Source: Myxococcus stipitatus (GTDB lineage: Bacteria; Myxococcota; Myxococcia; Myxococcales; Myxococcaceae). Taken from it: DNA of 64,000 nucleotides. The position numbers and the translations under genes were made by a program. Below, piece after piece: positions 45,845-54,927 of this stretch. The DNA lies in the NCBI RefSeq assembly GCF_021412625.1, contig NZ_JAKCFI010000002.1, forward strand, positions 434,001 through 498,000, in the 5' to 3' direction. The notes beneath the pieces were generated by a model that was given only the letters and a program-made list of their open reading frames with translations, was not told the origin of the DNA and searched no databases. Every line of letters begins with the position of its first letter. The first letter of the stretch is position 1.

Positions 45845-46771
45845 ATGTCATCCGGACTTCTGACTCCCCAGCGATTGCAGGAACTGGAACGGGTGGACGC
45901 TCGTCATGTTCCCAGGCTCGTGATTTTCGTCGGGCTCTGGTGCGTGGCGACGGGGCTGGGGCTCCTCCTCACGCGGGAGCAGACCACGCTCGTCACGGGG
46001 CTGGCGCGGGGCGCGCTGTATGTCGTCGCGGCCGCCGCCCTGCATGGCATCAGCCTCTTCACGCACGAGGCGGTCCATGGCGGGCTCGCGCGGAGGCCGT
46101 GGCTCAATCGCCTGGGCGGCATGCTCTGCGCGTGGCCGGTGCTCCAGAACTTCGCGGCGTACAAGGTCTTGCACCTGCGTCACCACCGGGACCTGGGGGG
46201 AGGGCAGGATCCGGACCACTATTCCAACTACACGGGGCGGCGCTGGCTGGAGTTGCTGATGCACTGGGGGCGGCTGCTGCTCGGCTATCCCGCGTACATC
46301 ACCCTGATTCCCATCCTCGGCTGGAAGCATGGCACCGCGTCCGAGCGGCGCTGGGTACTCCTGGAGGTGGTCGCGGTGGTCGCGGGCGTGGGGCTGGCGG
46401 TGGCCTTCGTTCCCTGGCCGCTGCTGCTGCATGGCTGGCTCATCCCCATGGTGCTCATCAACACCCTGGTGAACATCCGGGGCATGAGTCAGCACACCTT
46501 CCTCCCGGAGCAGGACCACCCGGTGCGAGGCTCGCGAAGCATCCTCTCCAACCCGGTGACGCGCTTCTTCATGTGCAACGAGAACTACCACCTGGAGCAC
46601 CACCTCTATCCCCGGGTGCCCTGGTACAGCCTCCCCGAATTGCATCACGCGTTGCGCGCGGACCTCGTCGCCCAGGGTGCGCCCTTCATCCCGTCCTATG
46701 CGTCGTTCGTGCTGGGCGTCCTCTCCGGACGGCTTCAGCGGGAGGCGCGACGGGGCTCCACGGATGGTTGA
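45845..46771 (+). CDS. Membrane fatty acid desaturase/hydroxylase
   Basis: A 308-residue integral-membrane desaturase-family enzyme. The three histidine boxes are HEAVH (74-78), HLRHH (110-114) and NYHLEHH (His249, His252, His253), which bind two irons; four hydrophobic stretches surround them. Enzymes of this type desaturate or hydroxylate acyl chains or carotenoid-like substrates using O2. It is the first gene of the plus-strand pair in the lipid cluster, and the PAP2 gene starts 8 bases before its end. Substrate unknown; a lipid-bound acyl group is likely. Confidence 0.9.
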   Translation: MSSGLLTPQRLQELERVDARHVPRLVIFVGLWCVATGLGLLLTREQTTLVTGLARGALYVVAAAALHGISLFTHEAVHGGLARRPWLNRLGGMLCAWPVLQNFAAYKVLHLRHHRDLGGGQDPDHYSNYTGRRWLELLMHWGRLLLGYPAYITLIPILGWKHGTASERRWVLLEVVAVVAGVGLAVAFVPWPLLLHGWLIPMVLINTLVNIRGMSQHTFLPEQDHPVRGSRSILSNPVTRFFMCNENYHLEHHLYPRVPWYSLPELHHALRADLVAQGAPFIPSYASFVLGVLSGRLQREARRGSTDG

Positions 46772-47678
46772 GCGGCCCTATCTCCACGAAGCGTTGTTGA
46801 TGGCCTGGGGTGGGGTGCTGTCGCTCGCGCTCGGGCTCGTGGCGGGATGGCGCGCGCCGGTGACACTCCACCTCCTGGGAGGGACCTCGCTCTTCGTCTT
46901 CGCGGTGCTGCTCTGCGCGCGGCTGGAGGGCGTGAGGCACGTCTTCCGTGTCCGGCTGCTGCTCGCCTACGCCGCGACGTTCTTCTTCTATGCCTCGGTG
47001 AAGGACGCCGTCCCCGCGCTCGGATTGGCGACGCGCGACGCGGGGTTGCTCCAGTGGGACGCGTGGTTGTTCGGAGGGAGCACGCCCTCGGTCTGGTTCC
47101 AACGCTGGAACGCGCCCTGGGTGCTCGAACTCTTCAGCGCCAGCTATCTGTCATTCCATGCGTACCTGCACCTGGCCATGGCGTGGGCGGCCATCGGGAC
47201 GCGGGAGCGGGCCGAGCGCTTCTTCGGGTACGTCTTCGGGGCGTATGTGCCGGGCCTCCTCGGCTACTACCTGGTGCCGGCCGTGGGGCCCCAGGTGGCC
47301 TTTCCCGGGCTCTACTCCGGGGCAATCGAGGGCGGGTGGTGGACCTCGCTCAACGCGGCGGTGGTGGCCCATGGCTCGTCCACCTATGACGTCTTCCCCA
47401 GCCTCCACGTCTACATCACCCTGGTGCTGCTGGACCACGACCGCGTGGCGCATCCCTGGCGCTTCAGGCTCCTGCTTCCGGTGGCGGTGGTGCTGGTCCT
47501 CTCGACCCTGGTGCTTCGCTACCACTACGCCGTGGACCTGCTGGCCGGAGGGGTGTGGTTCCTCGCCTTCAAGGTGCTCCACCCCAGGGTTCGGGCCTGG
47601 TGGGAGGCGCGTGGGCGCCCGGGCCCGGCGACCTCCGGACGCGCGCTCGGCGCGCCTTCGTCAGGCGGGATTGAATAG
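46764..47678 (+). CDS. PAP2 family phosphatase / lipid-headgroup transferase-like protein
   Basis: A 304-residue membrane protein with about six helices. The PAP2 active-site segments are FPSLHVYITLVL (about residues 211-222, catalytic His in SLH) and RYHYAVDLLAGG (second His and Asp). The first PAP2 block KxxxxxxRP is not evident, and GYYLVPAVGPQ is present, a combination typical of the Aur1/inositol-phosphorylceramide-synthase-like branch that transfers phospho-headgroups instead of only hydrolysing phosphate. It overlaps the desaturase by 8 bases. A lipid-phosphate phosphatase is the alternative. Confidence 0.82.
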   Translation: MVERPYLHEALLMAWGGVLSLALGLVAGWRAPVTLHLLGGTSLFVFAVLLCARLEGVRHVFRVRLLLAYAATFFFYASVKDAVPALGLATRDAGLLQWDAWLFGGSTPSVWFQRWNAPWVLELFSASYLSFHAYLHLAMAWAAIGTRERAERFFGYVFGAYVPGLLGYYLVPAVGPQVAFPGLYSGAIEGGWWTSLNAAVVAHGSSTYDVFPSLHVYITLVLLDHDRVAHPWRFRLLLPVAVVLVLSTLVLRYHYAVDLLAGGVWFLAFKVLHPRVRAWWEARGRPGPATSGRALGAPSSGGIE

Positions 47679-47786
47679 ACACACGCTGGGAGCGTCCGGG
47701 TTTTCGTCGTCCTGTCTTTCGAGGACTCCTCTGGCGCCAGCTACGAGTGCTGCTACCCGGCCTATCTGGCCCCGGCGGCGCGCTCG

Positions 47787-48416
47787 GTGGAGCCCACCCA
47801 GCCGTCGATCGACCTGGTCACCCGCGTGACCACGCCCGGGTACCACGACTTCCACCGGCAATCGCTCGGGGCCCGTGCGCGGGCTCCCGGCAAGGGCGTC
47901 CCCGTCGATGTCCGGATGGGCCTGACAGGCGGACCCTTGGGGGGCGGTGTCGGCCTCGATGGCGTCTTCTCCTTGGAGGTGGGACAGCTGGGGTTGGGGG
48001 CGAAGGTGACGGGCTTGGATCTGCCGGCGGAGGACGGCTCGGGTGACTCCGACCAGATCACGCTGACGCAACTGCACGCGACGTTCGCGGCGGTGGCCAT
48101 CGACCGGCTGCGGCTGCGCGCCGAGGCGGGCGTCAGCCTGGCGCGCGCGCCGGACATCTCGTTCACGGGGTTGAGCCTCGGCACCTCGATGGAGGTCTGT
48201 CTGGGGGGGCCGTTCGACCTGGAGGCGCGCGTGCAGGTGACGCCGTTCCCGTATCGTCAACTCGATGCGTTGGCCGGCCTCGCGGTCAACGTCCGTCCTC
48301 TGGAGGTGCGCGCTGGCTACCGGGTGCTCGTCCTGGATGACCAGGGGCTCGTCGACGGTGTCCAGCACGTGGACCGCTTCCGCGGCCCGTACTTCGGTCT
48401 GGGCCTGGGATTCTGA
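47787..48416 (+). CDS. Hypothetical beta-rich protein, possibly 5'-truncated
   Basis: A 209-residue frame rich in alternating hydrophobic and polar residues and Gly (for example LRLRAEAGVSLAR, FDLEARVQV, VRAGYRVLVLDDQ), ending in FGLGLGF with a terminal Phe, the signature of an outer-membrane beta barrel. It has no signal peptide from GTG 47787. The same frame stays open upstream to a TAG at 47676-47678 without any ATG, GTG or TTG, and encodes FVVLSFED and YECCYPAYLAPAARS. So either translation starts at GTG without a signal or the true 5' end has been lost. A pseudogene remnant is possible. Confidence 0.55.
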   Translation: MEPTQPSIDLVTRVTTPGYHDFHRQSLGARARAPGKGVPVDVRMGLTGGPLGGGVGLDGVFSLEVGQLGLGAKVTGLDLPAEDGSGDSDQITLTQLHATFAAVAIDRLRLRAEAGVSLARAPDISFTGLSLGTSMEVCLGGPFDLEARVQVTPFPYRQLDALAGLAVNVRPLEVRAGYRVLVLDDQGLVDGVQHVDRFRGPYFGLGLGF

Positions 48417-48562
48417 GCCGCGTCGGGCTGTCACGCGCTTCACGCGCCATTGACGAATTGTCGCGTGAAGGCTGGAGGCGGCGCGCGCAAGCCCCTGGAA
48501 TCCCGAGGTGGGGCTCCTGGAACGGCGGTTGAAATGGAGGGGGACGCCAGGAGGTCTCCGCC

Positions 48563-48943
48563 ATGTCCCACTGCCGTCAGGTCGCGTCCTCGAAGTGCTT
48601 CGCCACCTTCACGTTCACCGAGCGCCGGGCGCTCGGCCAGCTTCGTCAGGAGGTCCTCGACTTCATCCTCGACTTCGGCAATCGCGTCCGGGCCTGTGGC
48701 GTGACGCACGTCACGGTGCTGGAGCGGGACCTGCCACGGGCACAGCGGGGCACTCTGCTGTCGCGGCAGGCGCGAGGGTGGATCGTCCTGGTGAGCGACG
48801 ACGAGCGGCTCATCACCTGTTACCGGCGGGAGGACGCGAACCGCTTCATCCGACGCAAGCCCAAGCGCCGGGCCTTCGGCAAGCAGGCGCGTCGACCGGC
48901 ACGGCACCAGCGTCCGCGTGAGTCGCGTGCCAGCACCTGGTAG
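48563..48943 (+). CDS. Hypothetical small basic protein
   Basis: A 126-residue protein with no recognised domain. Residues 10-60 are mixed alpha/beta (FATFTFTERRALGQLRQEVLDFILD then GVTHVTVLERDLP), and 75-126 become highly basic with RRKPKRRAFGKQARRPARHQRPR, which could bind nucleic acid. A strong AGGAGG at 48549-48554, 8 bases before the ATG, supports translation. The RluA pseudouridine synthase gene lies 197 bases downstream on the same strand. Confidence 0.68.
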   Translation: MSHCRQVASSKCFATFTFTERRALGQLRQEVLDFILDFGNRVRACGVTHVTVLERDLPRAQRGTLLSRQARGWIVLVSDDERLITCYRREDANRFIRRKPKRRAFGKQARRPARHQRPRESRASTW

Positions 48944-49140
48944 CGCCTGGTCCGGTTCCCGGCGCGGCGAGGCTCCCCCTGTCGCGTCGTGACGCCAGGC
49001 CCCGGCCGACGACGCGTGTCTCCACGAGGGGCGGACCGAGGGACGGGCCTCGGTCTCGAGCGCCAGCGCGCCGGCTCCGGAGGACGGAGTCGTGCTCGGG
49101 GGACATTGACTCGGCGCCCGGCTTGGGGGACGGGTAGGCC

Positions 49141-50058
49141 ATGGCGCAGCAGATGGTGTCCGTTCCGCGCGAAGCCGCGGGTGAGCGGTTGGACCGCTTC
49201 CTCTCCAAGCACGTTCCCGGCCTCTCGCTGGAGCGGGCACGGGCCCTCATCGACGCGGGCGCGGTCCGCATCCGCGGGAAGAAGTGTCAGCCGACGCGCA
49301 AGCTCTGGGGCGGGGAGGACATCGAGCTCGACCGTCCCGAGCCGCGGCAGCCCGCGCGTCCCGCGCCCACCGGTCCGGCGCTCCCCGTCCTCCATGACGA
49401 CGCGGCGCTGGTCATCGTGGACAAGCCCGCGGGGCTGGTCGTCGAGCCGGAGGGGCGTGCCGCCTCGGTGGTGGACCTGCTCGCCGCGCAGCGGCCCCCG
49501 TTCGACGTGGAGGGACGGGCGCTCCCGGGCGTGGTGCACCGGCTGGATCGCGAGACGAGCGGGTGTCTGGCCTTCGCCAGGACCGACGTGGCCGCTGCCG
49601 CGCTGCTGCGCGCGTTCCAGGAGAAGCGCGTGGACAAGCGCTACCGCACCCTCGTGTTGGGCACGCCCCCCGCGCGCGGGAGGCTGGAGGGGCCCTACTC
49701 GCGTGACCCGAAGGACCCGCGCCGCTTCACCACGCGCGTGCCCTCCGCGCGCCGCGCCGCGCTCTCGTTCGAGGTGCTCGAACAACTGGGCGACGTGGCG
49801 TTGCTGGAGGTGGACCTGGACACGGGGCGCACGCACCAGATTCGCGTGCAGCTGTCCGAGGCGGGCTTCCCCGTGTTGGGGGATTCCCTCTACGGCTCCG
49901 AGCCGGCGCGCGCGCACCCCGCGGCGAGGACACTGGGGCGGCAGGCGCTCCACGCGGCGCGGTTGGAATTGCCAGGGATTGCCTCGGAGGGGCTGGTGCG
50001 GGTGGAGGCTCCACTGCCCGAGGACTTCCAGCGCGCGTTGACGCTGCTGCGAGGCTGA
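49141..50058 (+). CDS. RluA family pseudouridine synthase
   Basis: A 305-residue enzyme that converts uridine to pseudouridine in RNA. Residues 13-72 form an S4 RNA-binding domain (RLDRFLSKHVPGLSLERARALIDAGAVRI). The catalytic motif is VHRLDRETSG with Asp136; KRYRTLVLG and GRTHQIRVQLSEAGFPVLGDSLYG follow in the RluA order. Subgroup (RluC/RluD-like) cannot be told safely. The C-terminal LHAARLELPG is standard. It is followed by a convergent Ala/Lys-rich protein gene 40 bases away. Confidence 0.94.
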   Translation: MAQQMVSVPREAAGERLDRFLSKHVPGLSLERARALIDAGAVRIRGKKCQPTRKLWGGEDIELDRPEPRQPARPAPTGPALPVLHDDAALVIVDKPAGLVVEPEGRAASVVDLLAAQRPPFDVEGRALPGVVHRLDRETSGCLAFARTDVAAAALLRAFQEKRVDKRYRTLVLGTPPARGRLEGPYSRDPKDPRRFTTRVPSARRAALSFEVLEQLGDVALLEVDLDTGRTHQIRVQLSEAGFPVLGDSLYGSEPARAHPAARTLGRQALHAARLELPGIASEGLVRVEAPLPEDFQRALTLLRG

Positions 50059-50098
50059 CGCGCCCAGGCTCCACCGGCGGGCCCGGGCGCGAGCGGGA

Positions 50099-50584
50099 CT
50101 ACTTCGCGTCCACCACGAGGACCATCCAGCGGTCCGTGGAGTGGTCGATGCGCACGTTGGCGGCGCCCGCCTCCTGGAGCTGCTGGACGATGCCCTCGAG
50201 GAACGTCAGGTGCTCCTTGGGCGCGTCGACGAAGACGTTCTTCGGGCCGTTGCCCTTGGCCTTGGGCTTCTTGGCGGGCGAGGCGGCGGCGCTGGCGGCG
50301 TCGGGCGAGGCGGCGGCCTTGAGCTGGGCGGCGGCGTCATCGGCGACCGGCTCGGGGGCGCTCTCCGTCTCCACCTCGGGCTCCTCGGCCGGAGGCGCGG
50401 CGGTGGCGGCGGCCTCCTCGGCCTCGGCGCGCAGCTGGTTGAAGGTCTTCAGGTTGATGGTGGAGCCGAACTTGTTCTTGAAGGCGTCCAGCGCCTCCTT
50501 GCTGCTGATGTCCGGCTGCTGCCGGAAGAGGTTGAGCAGGAACGCGTGGCGCTCCTGGGTCTGCTCCTGCGAGGTCCTGGCCAT
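50099..50584 (-). CDS. Hypothetical protein with disordered Ala/Glu linker
   Basis: A 161-residue cytoplasmic protein in three parts: a helical N-terminal domain (1-60, HAFLLNLFRQQPDISSKEALDAFKNKFGS, similar in pattern to small DNA-binding or BstB-like helices), a low-complexity Ala/Glu/Pro linker (61-110), and a C-terminal alpha/beta unit (112-161, KEHLTFLEGIVQQLQEAGAANVRIDHSTDRWMVLVVDAK). It lacks signals and motifs of known enzymes. GGAG lies 11 bases upstream of the ATG. The N-terminal helix pair could bind DNA or protein, but that is speculative. Confidence 0.72.
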   Translation of the reverse strand: MARTSQEQTQERHAFLLNLFRQQPDISSKEALDAFKNKFGSTINLKTFNQLRAEAEEAAATAAPPAEEPEVETESAPEPVADDAAAQLKAAASPDAASAAASPAKKPKAKGNGPKNVFVDAPKEHLTFLEGIVQQLQEAGAANVRIDHSTDRWMVLVVDAK

Positions 50585-50789
50585 GGTCGTCAAAGCTCCG
50601 CGTGAACCGTGGGGGAATGAAAGGCGGCGCACCCTAACCGAGCGACCAGGTGGAGGAAAGCCACCTGGGTGACCCGCCTCGCGTGCCATGCCCCGGTCCA
50701 GCGGGACTGGAAGCGAGCGCACGCCCCGTCCACCGTCGCCCGGACGAGGAGCCGGGCCTCATTCATGGCCGTGCGCACGATGAAGCGGC

Positions 50790-51458
50790 ATGGAGACCGC
50801 TGAGACAGGGGCAGACAGGCGCGAAGGAGGGCACGGGTGGGTGGACGTCTCCGTGCCCCTGCGGGACGGCATGCTGCATTGGCCTGACAACCCCGAGATT
50901 CGGGTGACCCGCGCCCAGGACATGGCGCGAGGAGATGCCGCCAACGTCTCGCGGCTCTCGCTGGGGGCGCACACGGGCACGCACGTCGACGCGCCCATCC
51001 ACTTCATCCCGGGGGCGGAGGGGGTGGACGCGCTGCCGCTGGAGGCGACCGTCGGCGTGGCGCGCGTCATCGCCATCCAGGACCCCCGGTCCATCCGCGT
51101 GGAGGAGCTGCGGCGCGCGGACCCACGGGCCGGGGAGCGCATCCTCTTCAAGACGGCCAACTCGTCTCGCGACTGGGCGCGCTCCGCGTTCCGCCCCGAC
51201 TTCGTCTACCTCTCGCTCGAGGGAGCCCGCTACCTCGTGGAGCGCCGCGTGCGCGCCGTGGGCATCGACTACCTCTCCATCGGCAGCCCGGACGAGGGCG
51301 TGCCGATACACCACGCGCTGCTCGGCGCGGGCATCGTCATCATCGAGGGGCTCGACCTGTCCGCCATCGAGCCCGGGACGTATGACCTCGTCTGCCTGCC
51401 GTTGAGGCTCGAGCATGGGGACGGGGCGCCGGCACGCGCCCTCCTCCGCCGGCGGTGA
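50790..51458 (+). CDS. Cyclase family protein (kynurenine-formamidase-like hydrolase)
   Basis: A 222-residue metal-dependent hydrolase of the cyclase family. The metal motif HTGTHVDAPIHF (His61, His65, Asp67, His71) is intact, and GIDYLSIGSPDE and HHALLGAGIVIIEGLDL match the C-terminal motif. Members include KynB formamidase (N-formylkynurenine to kynurenine) and isatin hydrolase. No kynurenine-pathway genes are adjacent, so substrate is open. ATG 50790 was taken as the start; the segment WVDVSVPLRDGMLHWPDNP fits the family's first strand. The TPR-like gene ends 28 bases away on the opposite strand. Confidence 0.9.
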   Translation: METAETGADRREGGHGWVDVSVPLRDGMLHWPDNPEIRVTRAQDMARGDAANVSRLSLGAHTGTHVDAPIHFIPGAEGVDALPLEATVGVARVIAIQDPRSIRVEELRRADPRAGERILFKTANSSRDWARSAFRPDFVYLSLEGARYLVERRVRAVGIDYLSIGSPDEGVPIHHALLGAGIVIIEGLDLSAIEPGTYDLVCLPLRLEHGDGAPARALLRRR

Positions 51459-51485
51459 GGCGGGGGCCGGCCCTCCGAGCGGCTC

Positions 51486-53582
51486 TCAGCCCTTCGTGGT
51501 CTTGCGCCTGCGATGCAGCAGGATGGCCGCGATTCCCGGAAGGAGGATGCCGCCTCCCAGCCAGGCCAGGCGCATGGGCAGGGGCATGCCCCTCCAGAAG
51601 TGCTTCGCCTGGAGTTGCTCCTGGACACGCGCGAAGTCCGGCTCCGGGCACTCCTGGCCGAAGGCCCAGGGCTCGGAGATGGTGGCGCCCGTCTTGACGT
51701 AGAGCGCGTACAGGCGCTGGCCGCGTACCGGGTCGCTGTTCCAGATGAAGCGCGCGGCGTGGCACAACATCATCGCGTAGGCCTGGCTGCGCGGCGGCAG
51801 CAACGCGGCGCCCCGCTGGGCCAGGTCCGCGGCCGTGGAGCGGTAATGGTAGCGGGTGGTGTGTGGAGGCGCGTGAGCTCCCGTGCGGCGCTGCTCGGGT
51901 GCCGCGAGCAGCGGCGCCGCCGCCACGGCCTCCCACGCGGCGCGGCCTCCGGGGCTCAGGGCCTCCTTCTGGTACTCCTCGGTGTCGCGCAGCTCCTCGT
52001 CGGTGTCGAACTCGTAGTTGCCGGCCACCCAGGCCCAGTCGGGGGTCACCTCGGTGCCCAGCAACTCCATGCCGTGACGCCGGGCGATGCGCGCCGCGCC
52101 ATAGAGCGCCCGGGCCTTCTCCACCGGGTCGTCGGCGAGTCGTGATTGCGCCATCGCGTCGACGAACTGTCGCGCCTGCTCCTCCCACCGGGTCCCCCGG
52201 AAGTACTCCAGGGCCTGGGATTCCTGTCCGCCGCGCAGCAGCCGGCGGGCCAGCAGCAGGCGGAGCCGGGCGTTCATCCCCACGAGCTTGAAGCGACGCG
52301 GGTCCTCGGAGTCGAGGTCCTCGGACGGGGTGACCTCCTCGTTGCCGAACCGCATCCACCGCAGCTCGGGCTCACAGCGCTCCTGCTCTCCCGGGGGATG
52401 GGCGGCGATGAAGGACTCGAGCTCGCTCACGGTGAGCACGCGCTCCGCGACATAGGCCAGGTCCGGCCACGAGCAGCTCTCCAGCATGTGCTCCGCGGCG
52501 TCGGTGAAGTCCCCTCGCGTGAGCGCGAGCAGGCCGCGCTCTCCCTCCACGCGCCCGTGGGGACGACGCGGCTCCAGGTAGTCCTCGGTCCCGGGCCGCC
52601 AGTCCTCGGCTTCGGGCAGCTGCTTCGCGGCCTGCGCGAGGAGCACCTCCGCGGAGCCCCGGTCGCCCCTGCGCAGCGCGAGCTTCGCCTTCACCCAGGC
52701 CGACAGGGGCGTCTGCTCCTGGCCCGCGAAGCGCTCGGCCAGGTCGAAGCGCCCCGTGCGCCACGCCGCCGCTGCCAACCGGTCCGCGCCGGCGAGCGTG
52801 TCCCGCGCGGCGAGCAGGTCCAGCACGCGCGCGGGCCCTTCCCCCGAGGGGACCTCGCGCCAGTACCACTCCTGTCCGCGCGTCCACAGGTACATGGCCA
52901 TCAAGCGCTGGCCCACCGCGTCCTCCAGGACCGCGCGGAGCCGGGCTTCGTTCCGGACGAGGTCCCGGGCGACGAGGAGCAGCGACGTCGCGCCCGAGGT
53001 GCTCCCGTGCGCCGCCTGCTCCGCGTACAGCTTGATGGCGCCCACGTCGTCGCCCCGGTGGAGCAGCACGCGGGCCTCCTCCCCGAGGCTCGCCACGGCG
53101 AGGCCCAGCGGGTCGTCGAAGCCTTCACGCGCCAGCTCGCGGGTCCGCGAGAAGCCGACGAACGCGTCCTGCTCGTTGCCGGCGCCCGCGTTGCGGCCCA
53201 GCATGAAGGCCGCGAAGGTGGAGAAGCGGCGGCGCTGCTCCGGCGGCAGCGAGAGCAGCTCCAGGAAGCGCGCTCGCGCCTCCAGGCCATCACCGCGCTC
53301 GAAGGCCTTCGCGCCCGCGGCGTACAGGGCCGTCTCCCGCTCCCCACCGCCCACGCGCGCGCCCTCGGGCTCCGCGCCCTCCGCCACGACGAACGTGTCG
53401 GTGGGCCTCGGGACCAGCCGCGCGGCCTCGACATAGAAGGAGCCATCCGGCATCTCGGCCAGGGCCCCCACGCGGTTGCCCACGAGGCTCGACGGGAAGT
53501 CGGGCCCGCAGGCCCGCGCGGAGCGCAGCGGCGCGAGAGGGGACAACAGGACCAGGGACGCGAGCAGACTACGGAGCCACAA
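51486..53582 (-). CDS. TPR-like exported protein with C-terminal membrane anchor
   Basis: A 698-residue helical-repeat protein. A signal peptide (about 1-24, ending SARA) is followed by ACGPDFPSS. The central 550 residues are Ala/Leu/Arg-rich helix pairs with TPR or Sel1-like spacing, for example FERGDGLEARARFLELLSL and RGDRGSAEVLLAQAAKQLP. A hydrophobic helix near 670-690 followed by HRRRKTTKG anchors the C-terminus. TTG 53582 is preferred (GAGG 6 bases upstream, direct start of the signal), not GTG 53618. It overlaps the DUF3142 gene by 14 bases; the pair is likely co-translated. Function unknown. Confidence 0.78.
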   Translation of the reverse strand: MWLRSLLASLVLLSPLAPLRSARACGPDFPSSLVGNRVGALAEMPDGSFYVEAARLVPRPTDTFVVAEGAEPEGARVGGGERETALYAAGAKAFERGDGLEARARFLELLSLPPEQRRRFSTFAAFMLGRNAGAGNEQDAFVGFSRTRELAREGFDDPLGLAVASLGEEARVLLHRGDDVGAIKLYAEQAAHGSTSGATSLLLVARDLVRNEARLRAVLEDAVGQRLMAMYLWTRGQEWYWREVPSGEGPARVLDLLAARDTLAGADRLAAAAWRTGRFDLAERFAGQEQTPLSAWVKAKLALRRGDRGSAEVLLAQAAKQLPEAEDWRPGTEDYLEPRRPHGRVEGERGLLALTRGDFTDAAEHMLESCSWPDLAYVAERVLTVSELESFIAAHPPGEQERCEPELRWMRFGNEEVTPSEDLDSEDPRRFKLVGMNARLRLLLARRLLRGGQESQALEYFRGTRWEEQARQFVDAMAQSRLADDPVEKARALYGAARIARRHGMELLGTEVTPDWAWVAGNYEFDTDEELRDTEEYQKEALSPGGRAAWEAVAAAPLLAAPEQRRTGAHAPPHTTRYHYRSTAADLAQRGAALLPPRSQAYAMMLCHAARFIWNSDPVRGQRLYALYVKTGATISEPWAFGQECPEPDFARVQEQLQAKHFWRGMPLPMRLAWLGGGILLPGIAAILLHRRRKTTKG

Positions 53583-54699
53583 GGGACACCTCGGTTCCCC
53601 GCACGAAGCCGATGACACGTCGCTCGCCCGCGCGCAGGTGGGGAGGCCTGGGCGCGACGAGTGAGCTCCCCCGCGGGGCGTAGCCGCCCACGCCGTCGAG
53701 GACCTCCAGTCTTCCGTTCAAGGTGAGGCGCGAGGGCGCGGTCGCGTCCACGCCGCCTGTGTTCTCGATGACGATGTCCAGCGCGCCGCCCCCCGCGTCC
53801 ACCAGCCGCGAGCTCAGTCGGGGCGCCAGCGACTCGCCGCGCAGCACCGTGGCCAGCGTCGCGGGGCTCCAGGACTCCAGGTCGCCCGGATGTCCCAGCC
53901 GGAACCAGACGACGCCCGTGACGCCTGGGATGGGGCGCTCGCGCAGCGATGCCAGGAAGCGCGCCACGTCATGGGGCTCGGCGGTCAGGCGGCGCCCATC
54001 GCGCAGCGTCACCCGGTAGGTGGGCAGGGCCACCCGGAAGGGGCGCGGCGTCGCCTTCGCCCAGGACTCGAGGAAGCCTCGGGCCTGCTCGGGCGTGAAG
54101 AGGGTGGGCGCGCGCACCGCGTGGACCTGGACGACGACGTCGTCGGGGATGGCGGTCAACCGCGCCAGCACCGGGGAGGTGGCCCAGGTGGGCAGGGCGG
54201 TGATGGACAGGGCGAGGTCCCCGAGCGAAGCCTTCTCCCGTTCGAGCCAGTCCGCGTAGGCCGCGAGCGCGCTCGTCGCGCAGTCGTGGTCCAGCTCCAC
54301 GCCACGGACGCGGACGCCGTGGGCCCGCCAGGACCGCGCGAGGCTCGTGACCTCCTGGAGGGAGACGCCGTCCAGGGGCGCCGTCCCCTCCACGCGCATC
54401 ACGGCGACCACTTCGCGGCCCGCGCGGGCCAGCGCCGCGACATCCACCGCGACCTCCACGGGCACGCGCTCCGGACCGCTGCGCTCCCTCGCGAGCACGC
54501 GCAGCGCGGTCAGCTCCGAGGGCGCCTGGGGCAACGTCCTCGTCAGCTCCGGACTCCAGTCCCGCTGCCACACATAGGCCTCGTGGCGCAGGGGGGCTGG
54601 CGGCGTGCGCGTGCAGGCGAGGCCCACTCCGAGGAGGCACGCGAGGGCGCACGCGGTGAGCGCGGCGGAGGGTTTCCGGGACGGGAGGGAGCTGCTCAT
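53569..54699 (-). CDS. DUF3142 domain lipoprotein
   Basis: A 376-residue lipoprotein. The signal ends in VGLAC with lipidated Cys near residue 29. The DUF3142 domain occupies residues about 37-285, starting with HEAYVWQRDWSPELTRTL and including RVRGVELDHDCA, VVQVHAVRAPTLFTPEQARGFLESW and GVVWFRLGHPGD. The domain resembles a TIM-barrel glycoside-hydrolase-like fold, with Asp and Glu in the LDHD loop, but activity is not established. The C-terminal 80 residues are beta-rich. It precedes the TPR-like gene with a 14-base overlap, a pairing that probably recurs in myxobacteria. Confidence 0.85.
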   Translation of the reverse strand: MSSSLPSRKPSAALTACALACLLGVGLACTRTPPAPLRHEAYVWQRDWSPELTRTLPQAPSELTALRVLARERSGPERVPVEVAVDVAALARAGREVVAVMRVEGTAPLDGVSLQEVTSLARSWRAHGVRVRGVELDHDCATSALAAYADWLEREKASLGDLALSITALPTWATSPVLARLTAIPDDVVVQVHAVRAPTLFTPEQARGFLESWAKATPRPFRVALPTYRVTLRDGRRLTAEPHDVARFLASLRERPIPGVTGVVWFRLGHPGDLESWSPATLATVLRGESLAPRLSSRLVDAGGGALDIVIENTGGVDATAPSRLTLNGRLEVLDGVGGYAPRGSSLVAPRPPHLRAGERRVIGFVRGTEVSLVAP

Positions 54700-54927
54700 G
54701 ACGCACTGGCGGGAACGCGCGGGACGAAGCTCGTGGAGCGTCGTTCCGATGGCGGATGCGCCCATGGTGCCACAGCTGGACGGGCGTGGCTGCCTCCCTC
54801 CCGCGCGCGAGCGGTCCGGCGGATGAGCGGTGGTGCTCGGCCCCCGGGAGTCCCTCCGCGAGCGGGTGGGATGGACCTGACGGGCAGGCGGCCTCCCGCC
54901 GTGGAGGCCCATCGCCCGAGGGCTGTC

